From contig NZ_VCBA01000003.1 in NCBI RefSeq assembly GCF_007995245.1, positions 159,256 through 223,255 of the forward strand: 64,000 bases of DNA, in the 5' to 3' direction. Every line of letters begins with the position of its first letter. The stretch's first letter is position 1. The notes beneath the pieces are model-generated. The model searched no databases. It was not told the origin of the DNA and saw only the letters and a program-made list of their open reading frames with translations. The translations under genes and the position numbers were made by a program. Shown in pieces: positions 1 through 7,974 of this stretch. This stretch comes from Tateyamaria sp. syn59 (GTDB lineage: Bacteria > Pseudomonadota > Alphaproteobacteria > Rhodobacterales > Rhodobacteraceae).

Positions 1-351
1 GTTCGCCCAGTACGTGAAGTTGAACACCGCGGCGACCAGCAACAGCCCGGCAAAGCACAAAAGCAGGCTGCTCATGATCGGGGTGCCACGTTCTACGGGG
101 GATTGTCCGACCAGCACCTCGCCAATGGTGTAGGTGTCGATGCGCAGGCACAGCTCGTCATAGGCCTGCTCAAAGGCGTTGCGTAGGGCCAGAACGTCTT
201 TGTCGCTGATGGTGGCGTATTCGTCTGTGCGGTCAAACGGCCGCAGCGCCTGTGCCAGTGGCGCACTGTTGGCGCCCTGCACGTGCATCAGGTAGTCGCG
301 CAGGTTTGACGCCTTGAACACAAGTGTCGAAAGTCTTTGGTCCTGGTCCAT
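1..351 (-). CDS. Partial gene, unknown protein with a membrane segment
   Basis: An open frame runs leftward from an ATG at 351 and leaves the window, giving the first 117 residues. The sequence GGAAAGGG lies about 10 nt upstream of the ATG and is a plausible ribosome site. The first 90 residues are soluble and charged (start MDQDQRLSTLVFKASNLRDY). Residues of roughly 93-112 form a strongly hydrophobic stretch (SSLLLCFAGLLLVAAVFNF), so the protein has a cytoplasmic N-terminal part followed by at least one membrane span. I do not recognise the family. It is read in the same direction as the small secreted gene at 404-613, 52 nt away. Confidence 0.6.
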   Translation of the reverse strand, partial: MDQDQRLSTLVFKASNLRDYLMHVQGANSAPLAQALRPFDRTDEYATISDKDVLALRNAFEQAYDELCLRIDTYTIGEVLVGQSPVERGTPIMSSLLLCFAGLLLVAAVFNFTYWAN

Positions 352-403
352 AATGTGGCCCTTTCCATGACAAATTGCGGGCCCGACCCGCGCGTGAAGC
401 CCG

Positions 404-613
404 CTATTGAATGAAGCCTGTCAGTGTTCCGGTTTGGGTGCGGCACTCGCACCGCGCCCCTGAGGGCGCCGGAGTCAGGGGCCAGCACCAGCCTCCGGGT
501 ACCACGCACGATCCCGTCGGGGCATTTTGGGCTTCGGACAGGGTGGCGATGCTCGCAAATGTGCAAGCGGTGAGAACAACAGCGGTTACGGTACGGATGC
601 GCATAATGGGCAT
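404..613 (-). CDS. Small Cys-rich secreted protein, unknown
   Basis: A 69-residue protein with a convincing Sec signal peptide: basic start (MRIR), a hydrophobic core (VTAVVLTACTFASIATL) and cleavage likely after SEA. The mature part is only about 40 residues with three Cys (SCVVPGGWCWPL and RCECR) and many Pro and Gly, so it could be disulphide-bonded in the periplasm. The start at 613 has GAGG seven nt upstream; a second ATG at 604 is possible. No family is recognised. A hairpin lies at 647-671 in its upstream region. The signal peptide and ribosome site make it a real gene rather than chance. Confidence 0.6.
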   Translation of the reverse strand: MPIMRIRTVTAVVLTACTFASIATLSEAQNAPTGSCVVPGGWCWPLTPAPSGARCECRTQTGTLTGFIQ

Positions 614-838
614 TACGAAACCTCAATAAATTTGGCTATAATCCCTCAACCTTGGGTTACGAACCCGGTTGAGTCAATAAAATTTGAATCAAATTGCAAT
701 GGGTTAGGCCAATGCGCACGGCGTTTTTCCACAGGCGCTACGCTGCAGCGAGACGCTGTTGCGACTTTGGTTCGATTGGTGTGCCTTTGTATATTTCGCG
801 TGGTGTGTCGGGTGGGCGAAGGGGCCCACCCTGTCGGG
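614..838. other. Intergenic region with two hairpins
   Basis: This 225-nt gap between leuA and the small secreted gene is AT-richer than its surroundings. It holds a nested hairpin at 647-671 (arms CAACC/GGTTG outside and GGGTT/AACCC inside, loop ACG) and the REP-like hairpin at 810-831. No gene was seen. Confidence 0.5.
810..831. repeat. REP-like hairpin after leuA
   Basis: GGGTGGGC at 810-817 pairs perfectly with GCCCACCC at 824-831 around a 6-nt loop. It sits just past the leuA stop codon and has no T-run on the minus strand, so it is a poor terminator. The arms match the GGGTGGGC/GCCCACC core of the REP sequences beside the RAYT gene at 56142-56831, so it is probably a diverged solitary REP. 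Confidence 0.5.
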
Positions 839-2395
839 TCAGCTGACGTCTTTGTAGCTGACCTCGCGCCTGTCGGTACCCGCCTTTTCGCGTCGCACAA
901 GCAGGCGATTGAGGGCGTGGACATATGCCTTGGCGCTGGCGACGACAGTGTCCGTATCGGCGGATTGGCCGGTGACGATGCGGCCTGCTTCCTCCATACG
1001 TACCGATACGGTGGCTTGTGCATCCGTGCCTTCGGTCACGGCGTGGACCTGGTAAAGTTGCAGGCGGGCCTCGTGCGGGAAAAGCGCCTTGACTGCGTTG
1101 AAGGTGGCATCGACTGGGCCGTCACCCGTTTGGGTGGTCATATGCCGTTCGCCGTCGATTTCCATCACCAGATCAGCCACTTGCGGGCCTTCCGTGCCGC
1201 AGCGGACGGCGAGCTTTTCGATTTTCAGCCGTTCGTCTTCGGGGTCGGACGAGGTGCGCATGAGCGCGATCAGGTCGTCGTCGAAGATCTCTTTTTTGCG
1301 GTCGGCCAGTGCCTTGAACCGGACAAAGACGTCCTTGAGTTGGTTGTCGCCCACTTCGAACCCCAACTGTTCGAGCTTGTCGCGCAGGGCGGCGCGGCCC
1401 GAATGCTTGCCCATGACGAGGTTTGTTTCCGACAGGCCCACGTCTTCGGGGCGCATGATCTCGAACGTTTCGGCGTTTTTCAGCATGCCGTCCTGATGGA
1501 TGCCGGATTCGTGGGCGAAGGCGTTTTTGCCGACGATGGCCTTGTTGAATTGGACAGGGAAGCCGGAGACAGCGGCCACGCGGCGCGAGATGTTCATGAT
1601 CTTGGTCGAATCGATGCCGGTCTGGAATGGCATGATGTCGTTGCGGACCTTCAGCGCCATCACGACCTCTTCCAGTGCCGTGTTGCCCGCGCGTTCGCCG
1701 AGGCCGTTGATCGTGCATTCAATCTGGCGCGCGCCTGCTTCGACGGCCGCGAGGGAGTTGGCCGTCGCCATGCCAAGGTCGTTATGGCAGTGGGTGGCGA
1801 AGGTGATGTCCCCTGCGCCGGGCACGTTTTCGATCAGTTTGCGGATCAGGTCGGCGCTTTCGCGCGGCGCGGTGTAGCCGACCGTGTCGGGGATGTTGAT
1901 CGTCGTGGCGCCCGCTTTGATGGCGATTTCAACCACGCGGTAGAGGTAATCGAGTTCCGTGCGCGTGGCGTCCATGGGCGACCATTGCACGTTGTCGCAA
2001 AGGTTGCGGGCGTGGCTGACCGTCTGTTCGATCCGCTCGGCCATTTCGTCCTGGGTCAGGTTCGGGATTGCGCGGTGCAGGGGCGAGGTGCCGATGAAGG
2101 TGTGGATGCGGGGGCGTTTGGCGTGTTTGACCGCCTCCCAGCAGCGGTCGATGTCGGGGATTTGCGCGCGGGCGAGGCCGCAGATCACCGCGTTTTGGGT
2201 CTGTTTCGCGATTTCGGAGACGGCGTTGAAGTCGCCCTCGGACGCGATGGGAAAGCCCGCCTCGATGATGTCGACGCCCATGTCGTCGAGCAGGTTCGCG
2301 ATCTCCAGCTTTTCGGCGTGGGTCATGGTGGCGCCGGGGGATTGTTCGCCGTCGCGGAGGGTCGTGTCGAAGATGACAACTTTGTCTTGGGTCAT
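839..2395 (-). CDS. leuA: 2-isopropylmalate synthase
   Basis: A 518-residue cytoplasmic enzyme that condenses acetyl-CoA with 2-oxoisovalerate, the committed step of leucine synthesis. The N-terminal TIM-barrel domain begins with the signature FDTTLRDGEQSPG (residues 9-21). Metal ligands fit D10, H202 and H204 (THCHNDLG) and N238. The C-terminal third, from about residue 390, is the leucine-binding regulatory domain (for example QATVSVRM). Full length for bacterial LeuA. The start at 2395 is the first Met before MTQDKVVIFDTTLRDG; its ribosome site is weak. The leader peptide at 2469-2549 and the hairpins at 2421-2475 imply transcription attenuation by leucine supply. Confidence 0.97.
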   Translation of the reverse strand: MTQDKVVIFDTTLRDGEQSPGATMTHAEKLEIANLLDDMGVDIIEAGFPIASEGDFNAVSEIAKQTQNAVICGLARAQIPDIDRCWEAVKHAKRPRIHTFIGTSPLHRAIPNLTQDEMAERIEQTVSHARNLCDNVQWSPMDATRTELDYLYRVVEIAIKAGATTINIPDTVGYTAPRESADLIRKLIENVPGAGDITFATHCHNDLGMATANSLAAVEAGARQIECTINGLGERAGNTALEEVVMALKVRNDIMPFQTGIDSTKIMNISRRVAAVSGFPVQFNKAIVGKNAFAHESGIHQDGMLKNAETFEIMRPEDVGLSETNLVMGKHSGRAALRDKLEQLGFEVGDNQLKDVFVRFKALADRKKEIFDDDLIALMRTSSDPEDERLKIEKLAVRCGTEGPQVADLVMEIDGERHMTTQTGDGPVDATFNAVKALFPHEARLQLYQVHAVTEGTDAQATVSVRMEEAGRIVTGQSADTDTVVASAKAYVHALNRLLVRREKAGTDRREVSYKDVS

Positions 2396-2420
2396 TTGGT
2401 GTCTCTTTTTCTGTCCTAAA

Positions 2421-2475
2421 GCCTTGGCGCGAAAGGCATCCTCTGAGCGGTCGCGCCGTTGGGCACGCTCAGAGG
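2421..2475 (-). promoter_or_regulatory. leuA attenuator hairpins
   Basis: Between the leader peptide and leuA, CCTCTGAGCG (2466-2475, minus sense) pairs perfectly over 10 bp with CGCTCAGAGG (2440-2449), loop 16 nt. The 5' arm contains the leader stop codon. A ribosome stalled on the Leu codons just upstream would leave this arm free, and one resting on the stop would cover it. A second short hairpin follows (GCCTT/AAGGC at 2421-2437, then TTT). This geometry suits an antiterminator followed by a weak terminator, but which hairpin does what is inference. Confidence 0.65.
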
Positions 2476-2549
2476 CGAATTAGGAGCAGGAGGCCACGCA
2501 GGGGCGCGCCGGTGCGGCGTGCAGTCGGGATATGCGTGGCGTGTGTCAT
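2469..2549 (-). CDS. leuL: Leucine-rich leader peptide (leu attenuator)
   Basis: A 26-codon frame, MTHATHIPTARRTGAP followed by LRGLLLLIRL and TGA, ends 73 nt before leuA. Six of the last ten codons are Leu (CTG, CTC, CTG, CTC, CTA, CTC), the hallmark of a leucine attenuator peptide. No Shine-Dalgarno sequence is present. A TATAAC box at 2557-2562 would place the transcription start on or next to the ATG at 2549, so the mRNA may be leaderless, as is known for trpL of Sinorhizobium. An in-frame ATG at 2555 is an alternative start. The peptide has no expected function beyond sensing charged tRNA-Leu. Confidence 0.8.
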   Translation of the reverse strand: MTHATHIPTARRTGAPLRGLLLLIRL

Positions 2550-2600
2550 AGGCATAGTTATACGCGCTGCGTTTGAAATGGGAAGTGGGGAATTCCTGAG

Positions 2601-2642
2601 GCGGATCGGCCCTCCGGGGGCGGTTTATTTGGCGAAATGAAG
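2601..2642 (+). repeat. 42-bp dispersed repeat, copy 1
   Basis: The segment beginning GCGGATCGGCCCTCCGG and ending GGCGAAATGAAG occurs again at 28941-28982 with only two mismatches (positions 2627 and 2629). Both copies are in plus orientation and lie shortly upstream of a plus-strand start codon. The CCTCCGG/GGGGGCGG centre could fold. No coding function is seen. Confidence 0.75.
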
Positions 2643-2678
2643 TTGATGGATCGGGTTTGACTGCTAGCTCCTGCGTCC

Positions 2679-3341
2679 ATGGAGAAGGTTTTGATACTTG
2701 GTGCGTCTGGCGGGATTGGATCCGCGTTGGTTGCTTTCTTTGAAGCGCGGGGGGCTGAGGTTGATCGGCTGTCGCGGTCTGTCGATGGGTTTGATGTGAC
2801 GGATGTTGCATCGGTTGAGAGGCATTTGGCGGGGCGTGGGCCTTATGACCGGGTCGTTGTGGCGACGGGGGCGTTGGAGATTGATGGGGCGGCGCCGGAG
2901 AAGACTTTGAAGGGGTTGGACCCGGGCGCGATGCTGGATCAATTTGCGTTGAATGCTGTCGGGCCTGCTTTGGTTTTGTCCCACGCGCATCGGTTGCTGG
3001 ATCGGGAGGCGCCGGGGGTGTTTGCCGTGCTCTCGGCGCGTGTTGGGTCGATTGGGGACAACCGGATTGGCGGGTGGGTGTCCTACCGCGCTGCGAAGGC
3101 TGCGGTGAACCAGGTGGTGCGGACAGCGTCGATTGAATTGGCGCGGACGCATAAGCGGGCTGCTGTGGTGGCGTTGCATCCGGGGACTGTGGCGACGGCG
3201 TTTACCCAGAAGTATCTGGGGCGGCATCCGTCGGTGCCACCGGCGCAGGCGGCGGCGGAGTTGATTGCTGTGATGGACGGGTTGGGGCCGGACGAGACCG
3301 GCAAGTTCTTTGACTATTCAGGGGCGGAGGTGCCGTGGTGA
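2679..3341 (+). CDS. SDR-family short-chain dehydrogenase
   Basis: A 220-residue Rossmann-fold protein. The nucleotide-binding glycine motif is GASGGIGSAL (residues 8-17). The active-site Tyr/Lys pair is SYRAAKAAVNQ, preceded by the usual Ser region (LSARVGSIG). It resembles C-factor-like short SDRs found beside photolyase genes. Its last codons overlap the start of the downstream photolyase, so the two are co-translated. The substrate is unknown. No clear ribosome site precedes the ATG. Confidence 0.85.
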   Translation: MEKVLILGASGGIGSALVAFFEARGAEVDRLSRSVDGFDVTDVASVERHLAGRGPYDRVVVATGALEIDGAAPEKTLKGLDPGAMLDQFALNAVGPALVLSHAHRLLDREAPGVFAVLSARVGSIGDNRIGGWVSYRAAKAAVNQVVRTASIELARTHKRAAVVALHPGTVATAFTQKYLGRHPSVPPAQAAAELIAVMDGLGPDETGKFFDYSGAEVPW

Positions 3342-4864
3342 GCCGGTTGATTTTGGTTTTAGGGGATCAATTGTCGGACAGCGTGGCGGCTTTGCGGGAG
3401 GCTGACAAGTCGCGCGATGTCGTTGTGATGGCCGAGGTGGCCGAAGAGGGGTCTTATGTGCCCCACCACCCCAAGAAGATTGCGCTGATCTTGGCGGCTA
3501 TGCGCAGGTTTGCGGCGCGGCTGCGCGATGAGGGGTGGACCGTCGATTATTCCGAGTTGGATGATACGGAGAATAGTCAGTCGATTGTTGCTGAGTTGCT
3601 GCGCCGGGCGGAGCAGCGGGGAGCGTCGGAGGTGATCGCGACGCGGCCCGGGGAGTATCGGTTGATTGCGGCCCTTGAGGACTGCCCGCTGACGGTCACG
3701 CTGTTGGAGGATGACCGGTTCATCGCGTCTCACAAGGAGTTCGAGGACTGGGCCGAGGGGCGCAAGGCGTTGCGGATGGAGTATTTCTATCGCGATATGC
3801 GCCGCAAGACGGGCCTTATGATGGAGGGCGATCAGCCTGCGGGCGACAAGTGGAACTATGACCACGACAACCGCAAGCCTGCGCCGGATGATGTGGATTT
3901 CGGCGGGCCGATGCAGTTCACGCCGGATGAGACGGTCGAGGCGGTGCTCGATCTGGTGGAGCGGCGGTTTGGCAATCACTTTGGCGAGTTGCGCCCGTTC
4001 TGGTTTGCCACCGATCAGGAACAGGCGCGGCGGGCGCTCAGCCATTTCGTAAAGCACGCACTGCCGAAGTTCGGCGACTTTCAGGATGCGATGCTGGCGG
4101 AAAACCGGTTTCTCTATCACGCGGTGGTTGGCCTCTATATCAACATCGGCCTCTTGAACCCGCTGGAGGTCTGTCAGGCGGTGGAGCAGGCGTGGAAGGA
4201 TGGCGACGCCCCCATCAACGCGGCCGAGGGGTTCATCCGCCAGATCATCGGTTGGCGGGAATATGTGCGGGGCATCTATTTCCTGCATGGGCCCGACTAT
4301 CCGCGCCGCAATGCGTTGAACCACCAGCGGAAACTGCCGGAGTTCTACTGGGGTGGTGAGACGCGGATGCGCTGTATCTCGAAAGCCGTCGAGCAGACGG
4401 AGGCCGAAGCCTATGCCCACCACATCCAGCGGCTGATGGTGACGGGGAATTTTGCGCTGCTCGCGGGCCTGGACCCGGCAGAGGTATCGGAATGGTATCT
4501 GGCTGTCTATGCCGATGCGTTTGAATGGGTGGAGGCCCCGAATGTCGTAGGCATGTCGCTGTTCGCCGATGGGGGCGTGATTGCGTCCAAGCCCTATGTG
4601 TCGTCCGGCGCTTACATCAATCGCATGTCGGATTACTGCAAAGGGTGCCACTACAAGGTGAGCGTCAAGACGGGCGAGGGGGCGTGCCCGTTCAACCTGC
4701 TCTACTGGCACTTCCTGGACCGGCATCGAGACCGGTTTTCGAACAACGCGCGGATGGGCAACATGTACCGGACTTGGGACCGGATGGATGAGGATCGGCG
4801 CGAGACTGTGCTGAAAGAGGCCGAGGCTTTCTTGGAGCGGATGTCGGCTGGTGAGCTGGTGTAA
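3335..4864 (+). CDS. cryB: Fe-S cryptochrome/photolyase (CryB/PhrB family)
   Basis: A 509-residue flavoprotein of the FeS-BCP/CryPro group, known for light-driven repair of (6-4) photoproducts (PhrB) or photoreception (CryB). The N-terminal alpha/beta domain starts LILVLGDQLS. The four cluster Cys are visible at residues 347 (RMRC), 435 and 438 (YCKGC) and 451 (GACP). Their 88/3/13 spacing matches that known for PhrB of Agrobacterium. The FAD-binding region contains EGFIRQIIGWREYVRGIY. The start is GTG at 3335 or the adjacent GTG at 3338, which would overlap the upstream stop as GTGA. It is probably translationally coupled to the SDR gene. Confidence 0.93.
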   Translation: MVSRLILVLGDQLSDSVAALREADKSRDVVVMAEVAEEGSYVPHHPKKIALILAAMRRFAARLRDEGWTVDYSELDDTENSQSIVAELLRRAEQRGASEVIATRPGEYRLIAALEDCPLTVTLLEDDRFIASHKEFEDWAEGRKALRMEYFYRDMRRKTGLMMEGDQPAGDKWNYDHDNRKPAPDDVDFGGPMQFTPDETVEAVLDLVERRFGNHFGELRPFWFATDQEQARRALSHFVKHALPKFGDFQDAMLAENRFLYHAVVGLYINIGLLNPLEVCQAVEQAWKDGDAPINAAEGFIRQIIGWREYVRGIYFLHGPDYPRRNALNHQRKLPEFYWGGETRMRCISKAVEQTEAEAYAHHIQRLMVTGNFALLAGLDPAEVSEWYLAVYADAFEWVEAPNVVGMSLFADGGVIASKPYVSSGAYINRMSDYCKGCHYKVSVKTGEGACPFNLLYWHFLDRHRDRFSNNARMGNMYRTWDRMDEDRRETVLKEAEAFLERMSAGELV

Positions 4865-4867
4865 GCT

Positions 4868-5602
4868 CTATGCCGGTTTCTGCCATACGGAGATATGGCT
4901 GCGGCTGGTTCGGGTGAACGGTGATCTGGACCAATCGGACCACCGATGTTCAAGCGTGAGCCCGGCAATCCGTGCCATCAGGTCCATTTCGGCAGGCCAC
5001 GCATAGCGGAACTGGACCGTTAGCGTGTCGGTGCCCGTCTTTGTCATCCAGACGTGGCGCGAGCTGTATGTTTGCTGCGCAACGTCGAACACATCCATGC
5101 CGAAGTGGTCGTCATCGGCCGCAAAGGCGCGTTTGCATTCGCCGAACGGAAGGTCCTGCAGCGGTGGGATCAGGGTTTCGACCACGAAGCGCCCGCCGGG
5201 TTGCAGATGGGCGGCTGCGTTTTCAAAGCAGGCCACCTGCGCGTCCTGTGTTGTCAGATTGTCGATGGTGTTGAAGACCAGTGCCACGAGGGCAAAGGGG
5301 CCGGGGACCTGCGCGTTCGTCATGTCGCCGATGACCACGGGGATGTTCGCGCCGCCGAGTTTGGCACGCATGTGGTCTACCATGGCTGCCGACAGTTCGA
5401 TCCCTGAGACCGGGATGCCGCGCGCTGCCAATGGCAGGGCGATCCTGCCGGTGCCGATTGCGAATTCCAGGATCGCTCCGCCTTCTGCGAGGGCGGCCAA
5501 TGTGTCCACTGTGGCGTTCAGGGCGTCTGGTGACGTCGCGCCGTGTCGTTCATCGTAGGTGCTGGCGACATGTGTGTCGAAGGCGCCGTCTTTGTCCGCC
5601 AT
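4868..5602 (-). CDS. Class I SAM-dependent methyltransferase
   Basis: A 244-residue cytosolic protein with the methyltransferase fold. Motif I is ILEFAIGTGRIALPLA (about residues 44-59), followed by the acidic strand end GIPVSGIELSAAM and GDMTNAQVPGPFALVALVFNTIDNL. The C-terminal part carries strands typical of small-molecule methyltransferases. The substrate cannot be deduced. It begins 12 nt after the stop of the periplasmic protein gene at 5615 and is likely the last gene of the leftward three-gene unit that starts with the MORN protein. Confidence 0.85.
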   Translation of the reverse strand: MADKDGAFDTHVASTYDERHGATSPDALNATVDTLAALAEGGAILEFAIGTGRIALPLAARGIPVSGIELSAAMVDHMRAKLGGANIPVVIGDMTNAQVPGPFALVALVFNTIDNLTTQDAQVACFENAAAHLQPGGRFVVETLIPPLQDLPFGECKRAFAADDDHFGMDVFDVAQQTYSSRHVWMTKTGTDTLTVQFRYAWPAEMDLMARIAGLTLEHRWSDWSRSPFTRTSRSHISVWQKPA

Positions 5603-5614
5603 AGGGCTGTCCGT

Positions 5615-6316
5615 TCAGTCTGTGTCTTTGGCGATGCAGGCGTCGAAGCTGTCGATATCGCGGTCGGTGCTGATCTTGTCTGAGCACGCGGTGACCTTTT
5701 GCACGCAAGCCACATCGAGTTTGGGAAACTGGCAGGTTGTCATCGCGGCCAACAGCGCTTGGGCGGCGGCGTCTTCCCATTCCTGGCCTGCCGCGGCCCC
5801 TTCGATAGTGATGCCAAGCGCGTGGGCGATGGGCGTGCCTGCGCCGTCCATCGACCACGTCGTGCTGTGGGTAGAGCCGTCGGAGAGGGTAAAGGTGGCC
5901 GTGAGCGCGGGTGCCTCGATCAGGTCGTGCAACGTGCCAAAGGCGGGGGCGGTGCCCTCCCCATGCCAGAGCCGGTCGCGCAGGGTGCGCCCCTGGGTCG
6001 CGCCATATTCGACGATGCGGCCCGGTTCGGAGCGGGCTTCTATGGATTTGGCGTCGAACCCTTGGGGGGTGAGGGTGGCTACGGGGCCTTCGTCTGCGAA
6101 GTCGGGGCCGTCTTCCGGTAGCGTGAACAGGGCATAGACCCGGCCCACGGGGTTTCTGTAGAGGTGCAGTTGCGTGCCGTCTTCGGCCTCGGTTACGGCG
6201 GCGCGGGTGTCAAAGCCGTTGAATGGGTCGGAGAAGCCGTCGACTGTGCGCCATTCGGCGTGGGCGGTGCTGCCTATGAGGCAGAGTGCTGCCCCGACAG
6301 CCTTAGCTGTCTTCAT
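5615..6316 (-). CDS. Periplasmic protein of unknown function
   Basis: A 233-residue protein with a Sec signal peptide (MKTAKAVGAALCLIGSTAHA, cleavage likely after residue 20). The mature part has a mixed beta pattern and three Cys near the C-terminus (TTCQFPKLDVACVQKVTACS), with a fourth at FDAC, consistent with periplasmic disulphides. Its start overlaps the end of the MORN gene by 14 nt, so the two are co-translated. I do not recognise the family; it may be a lineage-restricted companion of the MORN protein. Confidence 0.7.
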   Translation of the reverse strand: MKTAKAVGAALCLIGSTAHAEWRTVDGFSDPFNGFDTRAAVTEAEDGTQLHLYRNPVGRVYALFTLPEDGPDFADEGPVATLTPQGFDAKSIEARSEPGRIVEYGATQGRTLRDRLWHGEGTAPAFGTLHDLIEAPALTATFTLSDGSTHSTTWSMDGAGTPIAHALGITIEGAAAGQEWEDAAAQALLAAMTTCQFPKLDVACVQKVTACSDKISTDRDIDSFDACIAKDTD

Positions 6317-7691
6317 TTAGCGTCCCGCCGTCCCATTCGCCGGTGGCTTCTTCGCCCGTGGCGTAGCGCATTGTGCCGGTGCCCTGGCGTTTGCCGTTCT
6401 GGAACGTGCCTTCGTAGATGTCGCCGCTGGCATATGTGGCGATACCCTGGCCGTTGATCTCGCCGTTTTGCCATTCGCCGTCATAGGTGAAGCCGGAGGT
6501 CATCACGATCTTGCCGGTGCCGTGGCGCTGACCGTCGTTGAATTCGCCTGTGTAGACGGTGCCATCGGGATAGGTGGCCACGCCCTGGCCCTGCCGCTTG
6601 CCATCGACCCACTCGCCCTCGTAGCGATAGCCATCGGCATAAGTCATGATACCGGTGCCGTGGTTGCGTGCGTTGCGGAAGCTGCCCTCGTAGGTGATAC
6701 CGTTGGGGTAGGTGATCTTGCCCTCGCCCTCGATCACGCCGGCGATCCACTCGCCTTCGTAGACAGAACCGTCGGTATAGGTGATCTTGCCCGTGCCTTG
6801 GGGCAGGTCGTCGACGAATTCGCCCTCGTAGACGGACCCGTCAGGGTAGGTGACGCGGCCCTGACCCTCAATCTGGCCCTCGGCCCATTGGCCGATGTAA
6901 CGGTAGCCGTCATTCCCGATGAAAGTGCCCTGGCCGTGGCGGCGGTCGTCGGTGAACTGGCCGTCATAGACATCGCCGTTGGCGTAGGTCACGCGGCCTT
7001 TGCCCTCGCGCTTGCCCGAGACGAGATCGCCTTCGTAGACGTCGCCATTGGGTTGGGTCAGCGTGCCGGTGCCGTCGATCTGGCCACCTGCCCATAGGCC
7101 CACATAGACCAGCCCGTCGGGTGTGGTCAGCTTGCCCTCGCCTTGGCGTTTGCCGGCCTCGATTTGTCCGTCATAGACAGAGCCATCGGGATAGGTGATG
7201 ACACCCATCCCCTGTTTGATGCCGTCGATCCAGTCGCCGCGGTATTCGTATCCGCCGGGTGATTGCATGGTGCCCTTGCCGTGATGCTTGGCGTTGCGAA
7301 ACTGCCCTTCGTAGCGGACGCCGTTGGCGTAGATCGCGACGCCCTCGCCCACGATGGCGCCTGCCTGCCATTCGCCCTCATAAGTGCCGCCATCGGCGAA
7401 GGTGATCTTTCCAAAGCCCTCTGGTTTGCCCTTGGAAAAGGTGCCTTCATAGACCGAGCCGTTGGGAAAGCGCGCGGTGCCTTCGCCCTTTATCTCGCCA
7501 TCCACCCATTCACCGGAATACTCGTAGCCATTGGGCAGCCGGTAGGTGCCTTGCCCGTGCTGCAGGCCACCACGGAACGTGCCCTCGTACACACCGCCAT
7601 CGTCGTATTGCTTGGTCAGCACGGCCCCCGATTGGGCCAGCGCTGCACCCGGCAACAGGCATAGACAGAAGATCAGACCGCGCAGGGACAT
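6303..7691 (-). CDS. Exported MORN-repeat protein, 18 tandem repeats
   Basis: A 462-residue protein with a Sec signal peptide (MSLRGLIFCLCLLPGAALAQ). Nearly all of the mature part is about 18 contiguous 23-residue MORN units plus a degenerate last one. The unit pattern is GxxYEGxFxxGxxxGxGxxxYPN; good examples are GSVYEGEFVDDLPQGTGKIT and GYRYEGEWVDGKRQGQG. MORN arrays form elongated beta-meanders that bind proteins or phospholipid surfaces. Here the array would be periplasmic or surface-exposed. No enzymatic domain is attached. It heads the cluster with the periplasmic protein and methyltransferase. Confidence 0.92.
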   Translation of the reverse strand: MSLRGLIFCLCLLPGAALAQSGAVLTKQYDDGGVYEGTFRGGLQHGQGTYRLPNGYEYSGEWVDGEIKGEGTARFPNGSVYEGTFSKGKPEGFGKITFADGGTYEGEWQAGAIVGEGVAIYANGVRYEGQFRNAKHHGKGTMQSPGGYEYRGDWIDGIKQGMGVITYPDGSVYDGQIEAGKRQGEGKLTTPDGLVYVGLWAGGQIDGTGTLTQPNGDVYEGDLVSGKREGKGRVTYANGDVYDGQFTDDRRHGQGTFIGNDGYRYIGQWAEGQIEGQGRVTYPDGSVYEGEFVDDLPQGTGKITYTDGSVYEGEWIAGVIEGEGKITYPNGITYEGSFRNARNHGTGIMTYADGYRYEGEWVDGKRQGQGVATYPDGTVYTGEFNDGQRHGTGKIVMTSGFTYDGEWQNGEINGQGIATYASGDIYEGTFQNGKRQGTGTMRYATGEEATGEWDGGTLNEDS

Positions 7692-7787
7692 GGCTCACCT
7701 CTCAGATTCGTTGGCCCGCCCTTGTGCCTGGCAGGCGCCGAAAGGTTAAGTCAGGGGGCGGCGGGGGGCAATGGGGTTGGCGCGGAC

Positions 7788-7890
7788 GTGATCCAAAGGC
7801 CGCTGTCGCGACGACATTGTCTGAGGGGCTCTGCCCCCGCCCGTGCCGGGCTCCCCCGTCGTATTTTCAGTCAGAATAAGGCCAGAAGAA
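7788..7890. repeat. Composite intergenic repeat, copy A
   Basis: Begins GTGATCCAAAGGCCGC, continues GCGACGACATT, then a GGGGCTCTGCCCC hairpin, CCCCCGTCGTATTTT and an AGAAGAA end. The same blocks in the same order occur at 19558-19640, and the second half recurs at 25978-26021. It occupies much of the 283-nt gap between the MORN gene and nadE. It is non-coding and looks like a small palindromic repeat family of this genome. Confidence 0.7.
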
Positions 7891-7974
7891 GGGGTGGGTC
7901 GTCGCGTTGTCGCGGGTGGGTTTCCCCTGCCGTGCTTTCTGCTACATCACGCGGGACTTTGAAGGAGCCCGCGC

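Noticed and set aside
527-2419. 630-codon plus-strand open frame opposite leuA
   Set aside because: It mirrors leuA with the same codon phase effects of GC-rich DNA, has no domain or ribosome site, and leuA is unambiguous.
6303-7691. Tandem DNA repeats or CRISPR-like periodicity of 69 nt
   Set aside because: The period reflects the 23-residue MORN units; the DNA repeats are diverged and coding, with no spacers.
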